From Abelmoschus esculentus (Eukaryota > Streptophyta > Magnoliopsida > Malvales > Malvaceae), in NCBI GenBank assembly GCA_035048815.1, contig JAUCBN010000024.1, positions 3,470,001-3,534,000 of the forward strand: 64,000 nucleotides of DNA, given 5' to 3'. The position numbers and the translations under genes were made by a program. The notes under the pieces are model-generated. The model saw only the letters and a list, made by a program, of their open reading frames with translations, did no database searches and was not told the DNA's origin. Within the stretch, counting starts at the first letter, position 1, and each line of letters begins with the position of its first letter. Positions 1 through 9,775 of the stretch are shown here, in pieces.

Positions 1-1640
1 AGGCCCTGCATATTAAGAGATTTCAGAGTTTTGCCGATCAACTTGAACTGTATTCTTTCGCGTTGTAGCAACAGGCTGACAGAACATTGAGAATAAATAC
101 CCAAGATTAAGAAAACAGACAACTGAATGGTGAAACTGGCGCATACATGCAAGCAAAGATTAAACAAATTTAGAGACTAAGGCATCAGAACAAAAAGAAT
201 CCACTCCAAGTACTGGGATTGGCACCGTTCTAGTGGAGTTTTAAAAGCATAAATAACTTGAAAAATGAAATTTCAAAAACTTCATTGTGGTCCATGCTTT
301 GCATAACTTGAGTATGACATTGATCTCTCATTCGTTTTTAAATTAATAACAGTTTATCCAAAAAAACATTAATTCTATCTTAATTTAATTAGAAATTTTA
401 AAGTAATAAACTATATTGTAATATGGTTTGAGGGCTGTTGCAGTTAAATAACTGCAAGTAGCAGGTGTTAACAGACCAGGCGGAACAGTTGGTCACCCCC
501 TCCAAGTGACTGGGTATCTTGCAACACAAGATCAAGAACACAAGTTCAAGATCAAGAACAAGAACACAAGATTTAGATTAAGATCAAGAACAAGAAAACA
601 AGAACAATGAAGGGGGAAAAAGAAGTTTTCCCAAGTGCACTTTAACCAGAAAGGAGTTCATTAGCATGATGTTGGTTGATGATCAGTAAATTCTGTTACT
701 CGCTGCTAAAAGTTCCGAAAATGAATAAAACGTGACATGTAAATGTTACCAACTTTTTTTCCTCCACTCTATTAACCAAAACATTGTTGAATTCATTTGA
801 AGATTAAGGATTTGGACACTTAAAGCCATCACGCCATCTGGGGAATGGTAGTGATGTGAGCATGATGCGGCAGTCGTTGGTTTTGCAGCAAACAGTAAAG
901 TACCAAACTAATCCATTGGTATATTCCTTTATGTTTGACAAAAATAATTCATGGATTCCTTTTATGTGAAGCAAAAGCTTATTATCCAAAGTTGAAGTTA
1001 TCTTTAATATGCTTGTTCATTTCCACATCAGATAAACTGTGCTCTTTTCCATTTCAAAACAAGTTTCTTCTGGTCTTAAATGGACACTCTTGGTCATATC
1101 TAGAAAGGCTCCCAAGTTTGCTTATCACTTCTTTTATGATCCTTTGAATGATAAGAGAAAAAATGCAAAGAAAATGAAGGGAAAATAGATTACAGACATA
1201 GATTCAGGGAATTTAAAGCGATATGACAGATATGACAGATGATCTCACATGACTGACATTTCTCAAACATGCTCCACCATCACTTGCTGAATTATCTTAA
1301 CTTTTCACCATGCATTTTCTTACCCAAATCTCATCTTTCCTTTGTTTTGTTTCTTTCATTAGTATTAAAGCAGTGGCAGACATCAGAAAGTTACAATGCC
1401 AACTCAGAAAGGTTCAAATCCACATCCTCTTACACTCACAAAAACACAAGAAAAAGGCAACCCATGATGTCTGTTAGGATCTTTTCTGGTTGCAAAAGGT
1501 TGTCTCAACTAATCAGCCTTTTGTTTTCTATTTTGATGAGCAATAGGTGAGTCATGCAAATCAAAAAGCTAGATTCAACCAACATACCTATATCCCTTTA
1601 AATACCATTACCCAAATCCAAAGATTCATCCATCATCACA
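1..1640. other. Left intergenic region, no gene recognised
   Basis: No open frame here resembles a known family. Positions about 525-605 hold an imperfect purine-rich tandem repeat built on AAGATCAAGAACAAG. The stretch from about 1050 to 1540 is the upstream half of a segmental duplication: blocks near 1065-1095 and 1370-1500 recur, in the same order and orientation, near 3105-3130 and 3150-3265. The duplicated unit therefore included the promoter of the GEM-like gene downstream. Confidence 0.6.
1586..1604 (+). promoter_or_regulatory. Putative core promoter of the GEM-like gene
   Basis: A TATA-like element (TTTAAATA, about 1597-1604) lies roughly 115 bases before the ATG. The same string, preceded by CCTATATCCC, is conserved in the duplicated copy at about 3391-3408. 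Conservation between the copies may only reflect recent duplication, so this is a candidate. Confidence 0.4.
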
Positions 1641-1716
1641 AAAACAAAACATCTCTTCCTTGATCATAGAAGCCGAAAGCTATCAAGATTTCCATTTCTT
1701 TCATCAAAAAACAAAC

Positions 1717-2707
1717 ATGAAGAACCAGATACTTGATCAGGTTATTGGAGTTCCAATCAAATCAACAATATATCAAGCTGAGAAAACGCCGAAACGGTAC
1801 TTACCGGACACCGGTGTCCAGTATCGGATTCCATCCTCTGCTGAAGGGTCTAATACATTGAGAAAAAGTAGGTGATCTCATTTATCTGTGAAGGGTTTTG
1901 AAATTCATCATATGAAGATGTTTTATAGTACTGGTGACTAATGAGAAAGTTTTGGAATTTGCAGGCAAAGGGAGTTTTGTTCTTAAAAGGGTGAGCAAGC
2001 TTAGGAAGAAAGCCGATACTTTTGCACATGGAGTCCGAGAACATGGTATGATATATTCTTAAAGTCTAAACATATATTTATATATATGTATGTATATGAA
2101 TACTGAAATTACCTTTGAAACTGCAGTGAATCTAGGACCAAAGATCACCGAAACTGTGAAGGGAAAGTTGAGTTTGGGGGCAAGAATTCTTCAAGTAGGA
2201 GGTGTGAATAAGATATTCAAGCAATTGTTTAGCGTTGGAGAAGGAGAGAAGCTGATGAAGGCATACCAATGTTATTTATCAACAACAGCTGGCCCAATAG
2301 CTGGTTTGCTTTTCATCTCATCTCAGAAGGTCGCCTTTTGCAGTGACAGATCAATCAAAATCCCATCTCCTAATGGGGATTTGGCTAGAGTCCATTACAA
2401 GGTTGGTATATTTCATCTGTTTTCTCCCCTCTCAGACTGTATAATTTTGCACCCTTCAATTCTGATGTTTTTGTGTATTAATCTTGACTTGCAGGTATTG
2501 ATTCCACTTGAGAAAATAAATGGAGTTAACGAGAGTGAAAACATGAAGAAACCATCACAGAAGTACATGGAGATTGTGACGGTGGACGGTTTCGAGTTCT
2601 GGTTCATGGGGTTCTTGAATTACCAGAAAGCTTTCAAAACCCTGCAGCAAGCAATCTGCCAAAGACACATGCGTGAACATGATGTACTACTACAAGTCAC
2701 TTTCTAG
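1717..2707 (+). CDS. GEM-like protein with GRAM domain
   Basis: Four exons: 1717-1867, 1965-2045, 2127-2401 and 2495-2707, giving 239 residues. The protein resembles the GEM/FIP1 family (GLABRA2 expression modulator, FH-interacting protein 1, ABA-responsive GEM-like proteins). These are GRAM-domain proteins thought to bind membranes or phosphoinositides and to affect development and ABA responses. Family hallmarks seen are KADTFAHGVREH, GPKITETVKGKLSLGARILQ, the GRAM core ending in AFCSDR, and the C-terminal VTVDGFEFWFMGF. The start is the first ATG in this frame; only a TTG at 1660 lies upstream. All introns are GT-AG and phases close. The family is confident; the exact paralogue is not assigned. 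A truncated tandem copy follows about 1.8 kb downstream. Confidence 0.9.
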
Positions 2708-3480
2708 GTGGCTTACAAATGTTTCTTCAGATTGTTTTTGTTGCTGAAATATTGTGGAAAAACAGACATATCAAATGTAAAAAGCTTTTTGTTTTGTTTT
2801 CTAAGATTAAATCATCTCAATTTAGGATCAAGACGTACATCATATGAGAAGAGTTGAAAGTGTTTCCTGCAATCCTCTCACCAAAAGAAGCCACGTTGAC
2901 AATTGTGACATGGTTTTTTTAATTGAATAAATGCTCCTTAATTCTTAATCAACATGATTTTACCAAGAAAAACGGTTCAATCGAACCATACATCTTGCGG
3001 ATGATGCAAGCTGACACAGTTGCGGCGTAGCAGTGGAAGATTCACTGCACATAATTGGGGATTGTCCGACTGTATTGCGAGTTTGGACTGCTCTCATTAA
3101 ACATGGTTTCTTCTGGTCTTAAATGGACAGCCTTGCCCTTGCTCATATTTACATCAGAAAGCTACAATGCCAACTCAGAAAGCTTCAAATCCACATCCTC
3201 TTGCACTCACAACAAGATAAGAAAAAGACAACTCATGATCTCTGTTAGGATCTTTTCTAGTTTCATAAGGTTGTTGTCTCAACTAATCAGCCATTTTTAA
3301 TGTCAGATACTTTTTTAATATTATCTTAATTCTTTTTTGATGAGCAATAGGTGAGTCATGTAAACACAAAAGCTAGCTTCAACCACCATACCTATATCCC
3401 TTTAAATACCATTACCCACAAAATAAAACATCTCTTCCTTGATCATTGAAGGTGTACATTTGGTCCATCAAAATATAGAA

Positions 3481-4046
3481 ATGAAGAAACAGATACTTGA
3501 TCAGGTCATTGGAGTTCCGATCAAATCGACAATGTATCGAGCTGAGAGAACGCCAAGACGATACTTACCGGAGACTGCCGGCCAGTATCGGATTCCATCC
3601 TCCTCCGAAGGGTCTAACACGTTTAGAAAAAGTAGGTGCTCCCTTTTAATCTGTGATGGGTTTAGAAATTCATAATGATGATGTTTTATAGTACTAACGA
3701 GAAGTTGTTTGAATTGCAGGCAAAGGAAATTTTGTACTTAAAAGGATGAACAAGATAGGGAAGAAGGCTGATACTTTTGCACATAGAGTCCGAGAACATG
3801 GTATGATACACTCTAAAGCTTCGACATATATATTTATATATATGTATGTATACGAATACTGAAGTTACCTTCGAAACTGCAGTGAATCTAGGACCAAAGA
3901 TCACCGAAACTGTGAAGGGAAAGTTGAGTTTGGGGGCAAGAATTCTTCAAGTAGGAGGTGTGAACAAGATATTCAAACAATATATAGTAAATTTATTTCT
4001 TGTAGCGGCGAGCTTGGTACCCTCTAAAGCAGCTTTGAACACGTAA
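3481..4046 (+). pseudogene. Truncated tandem copy of the GEM-like gene
   Basis: Exons 3481-3631 and 3720-3800 match exons 1 and 2 of the upstream gene in length (151 and 81 bases) and splice phase. Exon 3 starts at 3883 and follows its paralogue closely through the residues IFKQ, near 3980. It then switches to unrelated sequence and stops at 4044-4046. The predicted product is 131 residues and lacks most of the GRAM domain, including the AFCSDR strand and the C-terminal VTVDGFEFWF block. The fourth exon is absent. No early stop occurs before the breakpoint, so a short protein could still be made, but it would probably not fold as a GRAM domain. It most likely arose by tandem duplication followed by loss of the 3' half. 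Confidence 0.8.
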
Positions 4047-4504
4047 AGAGTATTATTTCTTATATCCTCAAGAACCCCAATCTACATATACATATATATA
4101 TGAAATGAATTTTTCTCAAAGCCTTGTTTCTTTAAAAAATGTATTGTAAATTTATTCATTTCAAGTTGGATCCAAACCGAATTCAATAGTATTGTTTTCG
4201 AATCGAACTCGAATCAAATTTAAATTTAATTAGACTCAAATTCGATTTGACTTGTTATTAATCGTTCATATATACTCGATATTAATAAAGAAATATTTAT
4301 TTGTATAAATGATCTATTTATATGTTTTAATTATGAATTAAATAAATAAATGGCTGGTGGTAGATTAAGATCATTCACCTGTTTCAGATACTAATCTAAT
4401 TTTAAAATAAAAGAGTATTAAAAGTCTAAATGTTAAATGCAAGCACAAGTTGGTCATTATTTGTGACAAACTGATTCCAATGAACTTTTATATAATAAAT
4501 TCAC
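4047..4504. other. Intergenic, AT-rich
   Basis: No gene seen. About 4160-4260 contains repeated GAATCGAACTCGAA-like words typical of decayed ends of hAT-like elements, but no boundaries can be drawn. Confidence 0.5.
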
Positions 4505-5275
4505 GTAAAGATAATTTTAACTTTAACCTTTAACGTTTATAATTTTTTTCGTTTTGGCTCTTATTCTTTTTTAGGATAAATTTAGCCCTTCACTTATATC
4601 TTTTTGACAAATAGCTTATTTCTTAACATCATGGTAACTGGACCGTTAAAAATCTAACAATAATGACATGTTATATACATATGATAATATATTTTAAATA
4701 ACATGACATGTAACCTATCAAATACATATATATATAATATAATTTTATTCTAATATAAAATATAAAGTAATTAAATTCAAATAAAATATTAAAAAATTAA
4801 TTAATTCTAAAATAAAATATTATTAAACATTTTTAATCTAACTACGATAGAATTAAAATCCTACCTAAAAAAATTAATTAATTTCGAACTCTGTTCATAT
4901 TTTTTTTAAGATAGGACTTTCATTCTATCATAGTTAGAGTTGAGAATGTTTAATAGCCTTTTATTTTAGAATTAATTAATTTTTAAAATTTTATTTGAAT
5001 TTTAATTATTTTATATTTTATATTGAAATAAAATTATATTTCATACATATATATTTGATAGGTTAGATGCCATGTCATTTAAAATATATTATCATATTCA
5101 TATGACATGTCATCATTGTTAGATTTTTAACGGTCCAATTATCATAGTAGTTAAAAAATAAGCTATTTGTTAAAAAGATATAGGTTAAGGGCTAAATTTA
5201 TCCCAAAAAAGAATAAGGGTCAAAACAACAAAAATTATAAATGTTAAGGGTTAAAATTATCTTTATGTCTAACAA
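4505..5275. mobile_element. Foldback (long inverted-repeat) MITE-like element
   Basis: Two arms of roughly 370 bases are imperfect reverse complements around a centre near 4880-4895. Examples: AAAGATAATTTTAAC at the left end pairs with GTTAAAATTATCTTT at the right end. GACCGTTAAAAATCTAACAA (about 4640-4660) pairs with TTGTTAGATTTTTAACGGTC (about 5118-5137). The near-central ACGATAGAATTAAAATCCTA pairs with TAGGACTTTCATTCTATCAT. No coding capacity is present. Outer edges are set by loss of pairing, and no clear target-site duplication was identified. Confidence 0.8.
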
Positions 5276-6359
5276 ATTCATAAAAAAATAATTGTCTTTA
5301 GTTATTTGAATAAATAAATTATTTATTTACAATTTTAAAAATTAATGATAATTTATTCAGGTAATTGTATGTTTGGAAATATAATAGATAAGAGTAATTA
5401 TTCGAAGGTTATATTTTAATATATAAATTATGTAAAAATATAAAAAGGGTAATTATTGTATGTAGTGACACTTTAAAATTGATAAGTTTAGAAATAAAAG
5501 CGGTCACTATTTTAAAAGAGTGCAAAATGAGAAATTAGGTTATAAAAATGAGAAATTAGGATTTGACCTAAAATTTAGGGATGTTGAAAATTAGGGTTTA
5601 ATTTTAAAAATCGATTTGAAAATGGGTTTGGGAAAACTTAAAAAATTAGGGTTTGAAAATTAAAAATCAGGTTTTTAAATTGGGTATAAAAATTGAGATT
5701 TTTGAAATGTTGAAAGAAATTTGAAATTTAAAGTTCTTTTAAAAATTGAGAATTGGAAAGTTAAAATTAGGGATTTGAGATTAAAAATGAATTTTAGATT
5801 GAAAAGGGAAATTTTAAAATTAGGGATTTACAAAAGGGGTTAGAGTCGCCATCGATCATTTTGGTAGACCGGATACCGGGAAAACCAGAGATTCATTAAA
5901 ATTGGGTTCGAGAGTTGGTTACGGTTTAAAACGAGGTTAGCGTTGAAAACCGCCCAAAAATTAGCACATTTATCAAAATAACTGCTTAATTAATTTTAAA
6001 AATTTTATTTTAAAGTGACATTAAATTGAGATTTATTTAAGATTCAGGTTTATTTTATTTTTATCGTATCTTTATCCGAAGATAACGCATACACCGCCAC
6101 TGATACGTTAGGTAAGGCAGACCTATTACGATCGAATAAAAAATATTTATTAAAATTCATTCATTAATTAAATGTGACGTAAGCAATAAAATACATGTCA
6201 AATATAAAATAAAGCATGTACATAAAATATAAAATAAAATACATGGAATAATAAAATAAAACATATAAGTACAACATTATTTAAAGGATACAACTTTACC
6301 GGCTCCCCTCAACCCATCATTATTTAAAGTTCCTACAACCAATTTGGTAGCATCCCAAT
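5276..6359. repeat. Degenerate dispersed repeat region
   Basis: About 5500-5830 is a run of diverged AAAATTAGGGATTTGAAAATT-like words. It leads into a more complex stretch (about 5830-6150) containing GGGTTAGAGTCGCCATCG and GGTTCGAGAGTTGGTTACGG. From memory, similar sequence occurs widely in cotton intergenic DNA and retroelements. No coding domain, LTR boundary or primer site could be defined, so the class is left open. Confidence 0.4.
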
Positions 6360-6838
6360 TAGAGATAGGCAGATTTTCGGTCGGTACGCATTTGACCCGA
6401 AAAATCACTCTCTACTTATCATCCAATCCAAATTTAGGGTGAAAAATCTAATCCAATCCAACCCAAATTTTAAGGTTTAAAATCTGATCCGACCCGAATC
6501 ATTCATTTTTTTAATTTTAAAAATTTAATTATAAAAAAATAAAATTTAAGGATGTAATTATAAAAAAAAATAAAATTTCAATGACTAAATTATAAAAAAT
6601 AATTTTAGTGACCTAATTATATAAAATATATATAAAGAGTGATTATTATTGCAAATATACTTAAAATATATAAAAAAATTATACTGTTAGTTTCAGGTCG
6701 GGTCAAATTTTTTTCACCCTAAACTCAATTAACCCAAAATCACCCTTGAAAAAACCCGACCCGAACCCAATTTTTTTACAAAAACTTCAACCCGTTCAAA
6801 TTAGAACCCGTCATGTTCAGATTCCATACCCATCCCTA
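6360..6838. mobile_element. Non-autonomous hAT-type MITE
   Basis: The 479-bp element has imperfect terminal inverted repeats: TAGAGATAGG at the left and CCCATCCCTA at the right. It is flanked by an 8-bp target-site duplication with one mismatch (ATCCCAAT at 6352-6359, ATCCCAAG at 6839-6846). The ends are rich in GGGTCGGGTC/GACCCGACCC words, and the middle is AT-rich and non-coding. An 8-bp duplication with short inverted ends is characteristic of the hAT superfamily. Confidence 0.75.
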
Positions 6839-7474
6839 ATCCCAAGTAGTTTCTATTGGACAATGAAAAGTATAAAAGAAATGGGGTCGTAGACAAACTC
6901 TGTGAATCATTACAGTTGGAAAGCGTGTTGTTAATTTGATTAACAGACTTTAAAGTGTTGCATTTGGTATGGAAGAAAGAAACCTGCCTAATTGCCTTCC
7001 ATGGAAATTTCAGATCTAGAAGACAAAACTATGGAGACATGGGATTATCATTCAAGGAAAAAAGGTAATTGAAGGGTCCCCATGCCACTGGTTTTTCACA
7101 TTAAAATAGCCGGTTCAAGTAAAAGGTTTCTGGTAATGATCCTTGCTCCCATCTCCCTTTAAAAACTTCAATAAAGGCATTTAAATCATTTGCAAGTAAT
7201 GAGACCATTTCCCTTTAAAAACTGTTATTGTAATATCTATTTCGGACCAGTTTTTAAATTTTTAGATCCGCCACGGTTGACCTGTGCCAACTTAGGTCAA
7301 AATTTAAGGTTAAAGTTAGGAAATTCAGACTCTCCCTCATTGGGATAGAATGCAAACATAACAAAGAGGATGCCGATCTTAAACCTCTTACATACACCTT
7401 TCTATAAGGATGTTAGTATAACAGTGACACAGCATGAAACATGAACTATTTGGTTATCCCCCAGCAACCAAGAT
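6839..7474. other. Intergenic / 3' flank of EAPP-like gene
   Basis: No gene seen. The right part probably includes the 3' untranslated region of the minus-strand gene that ends at 7475. Confidence 0.5.
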
Positions 7475-8569
7475 TCAGGACTCACTTGGAATAACATTGA
7501 AAAAGTGATAAACCTCGTCTTCGTCGATGACACCAACCTCCGTCGAGCAGACCAAACAACAGACCGCCTTGAACATTTCCCCACTAGCAGCAGCTGCTGA
7601 TTCATCCTCACCGGTTTCTCTTCTTCGCTTGCCAGACTTTTTCGGTTGTATCTTTTCCTGCCTGACTTTTTCGTTTTCTATCTTGCAGTTCACAACGAAA
7701 ATTGCCCTGTATTGAGTCACATATTTTTCATGCCTGCAAAACCACGGTTAGGCTTAGTTTTAGGAAGAATAAATGCACACTTCAATCCCATCGCATACTT
7801 CTCAACAATGCTACGAGGAACAATAGATTCCGTAAAGCCCAGTTAAAGGGTATTCATCCAAAGACAATGTTTGATCTAGCCTGTAAATTGCAAGAAACGG
7901 ATAGACTAAATGCAGGTACCTTTGGCACTCAAGGCAGAGGGTGGTAAAACAAGCAGGGCAGCTAAGCACAGCATCGGAAATTCGGCCTTTCCTTTTCTTC
8001 TGAACCCATATTTCATCTTTATCATCAAGGTTCGGGTCATAGAATTCAGGTTTGATCGAATAGTCTATTTCATCGTCGTCGGAAACTGAAAATGTATACA
8101 GCATGATCAAGAATTCCCAATACATTGTATAAAAAAGATCAGACCTTAATATGCAGATGAAGGACAGTTCAACAATCACTCAAATTCATCATGTATTTTA
8201 AACCCTAAAATCTATATAACTCTTTCTTCAACAACTAAGCTCAAAAGAATAACTGGTTCATGTTACTGCTTGCTTCAATACACGGAAATCAGTATCATTT
8301 AACCTTCAAAACTATTGCCGTTTAACATACACCGTACATTAAATTAACTCAGAAGATTAGATTCCACGCTATAATTTCAATATCAGAATCACTAATAATA
8401 ATCGAGATAAGATTTAAGAACAGTAACGAGACCGAGAGAAAGAACAAAAAACCCTACTGGTTTGCTGTGAATTGGTGGGGGAATCGATTTTGGGTGTCGT
8501 GGAATCTTCCTCCATCTTCGATACTGGCTTACCACCACAAAAAGTAGCATTTGTGTTCTCTTTTTCCAT
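7475..8569 (-). CDS. E2F-associated phosphoprotein (EAPP)-like zinc protein
   Basis: Three exons on the minus strand: 8569-8458, 8085-7920 and 7733-7475, giving 178 residues. The central and C-terminal parts match the EAPP C-terminal family: an acidic DDDEIDYSIKPEFYDPNLDD segment, the cysteine set CPACFTTLCLEC, then YRAIFVVNC and a second pair CCLVC. These cysteines probably bind zinc. A basic, alanine-rich insert (about residues 115-140, KKSGKRRR then AAAA) separates the two halves. In animals EAPP binds E2F factors and affects cell-cycle transcription; the plant proteins are essentially uncharacterised. The start is supported by an in-frame TAG four codons upstream, and all phases close. 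The family call is good; the function is inferred from animals. Confidence 0.85.
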
Positions 8570-9468
8570 TATTCGTGTCTACTCGCCTTTCAGTTTCGCC
8601 GGAAATGGAGAAATTGTGCACACCGCCAGGCGCACAACGATAAGCGAACGACGCCGCCATTGCCGAGGGTTTAATTTGTTTTTTAACAAGCTAAATTGGC
8701 CGGCCCATCTTTTAACTGATTCGTAAATGGGCCAACCCCACTTAAAAGATCCAACCTAAATTTACCCCACTCATTATCTATATTGTGTAGGATTATATTA
8801 GTAACTATTTTTTAACAAAGATAACTAATTTTATTAAGAATGGATACATCCGAAATTATAATAAAAGTTTATTATATAGTAATTCAGATATAAACCTAAT
8901 AAATAAAACTACGTAGATCATAAGAGGACCAGACAAGAAAAAAGCAAGAACGTAATCCAAAGACTCGAATAAAAAAATGGATACGAATACTATCAAAATC
9001 GATGATGATAGATAAACCATCAACAAACAACATAAAAATACATATTACAATGAAAGAACGTTAACAAAAAGAATATTACCACAACTCAATCGCGATAAAA
9101 GAATGATAGATATAGTCGCGTATCCAAATCTAGTTCAAGGGTCCATGATAGGGAGATCAACATCATAATGAAAGAAACATTATCTTGATCAGTCGTGACG
9201 TCGTCAGATTAAAATATTAAAATATCTACTAAAATATTTACATGATTATCGTGAATAATTTTTAAGGAAATGATTAAAATTTTTCGATTGACATTTTTTT
9301 TATATTAGAATCTAAAGTTTAAAAGTTATTTATATTAGAATTTTGTGATTATGAATTTTGATTTTAATTTCTAAAATAAAATTAGCCCTGTCTTTGATGG
9401 CACAACTCAAATATATATCTAATTAATATTCAAAATATTGACCATGTACATGATCATATCACTTACAC
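8570..9468. other. Intergenic with a dispersed repeat
   Basis: No gene seen. About 9047-9200 is similar to 51655-51830: both contain ATACATATTACAAT, CACGTTAACAA-like words, TACCACAACTCAATCGCG and, further on, TTATCTT(T/G)ATCAGTCGT. This marks an unclassified dispersed repeat family present at least twice in the window. Confidence 0.55.
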
Positions 9469-9775
9469 CTACACACTTTCCCATTTGGGAGAGTCAACAA
9501 GTATGTAATTAACCCTAGAAACAAAGCTAAACGCAGTGGATGAACGCCCAACCCTGCCCGAATGACCATACATCTTTCTTTTAAGTTCTCTCCTCTGATT
9601 TCTCAAAGATGTCAGCTTTCCCTTCACTGTTTCTATTTCCTCCTCCACTCTGTTCCACGGGTATTTCAGCCCCACACAGTTGTCATAAGAGGCTATTGTG
9701 GTTCTGGCTTCTTCCATGAGAGGCTCCAAACAATTAACACTGAATCCTACTGCCTTGGCATCCTCGATGGACCGA
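9469..9775 (-). pseudogene. Out-of-frame remainder of the JMJ-linked C-terminal domain
   Basis: Directly past the point where the JMJ gene's last exon goes out of register, another minus-strand frame continues open. It reads [18 protein letters not shown], then a charged coiled-coil-like stretch (EEEIETVKGKLTSLRNQRRE), and stops at 9469. It reads as the natural continuation of the PEARLI-4-like domain, in which a short helix ending in a G-x-x-V-x-x-L motif follows the part encoded upstream. A one-base insertion near 9775 (or a sequencing or assembly error) would explain the split. As the sequence stands, this segment is not translated with the upstream exon. Confidence 0.6.

Noticed and set aside
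804..989. Minus-strand 61-codon frame with a Cys-rich C-terminus
   Set aside because: No family recognised, no splice partners found, and the length is within chance.
5500..5830. Repeated AAATTAGGG words suggesting an interstitial telomeric array
   Set aside because: Spacing is irregular and the units are diverged; it looks like decayed retroelement sequence rather than a TTTAGGG array.
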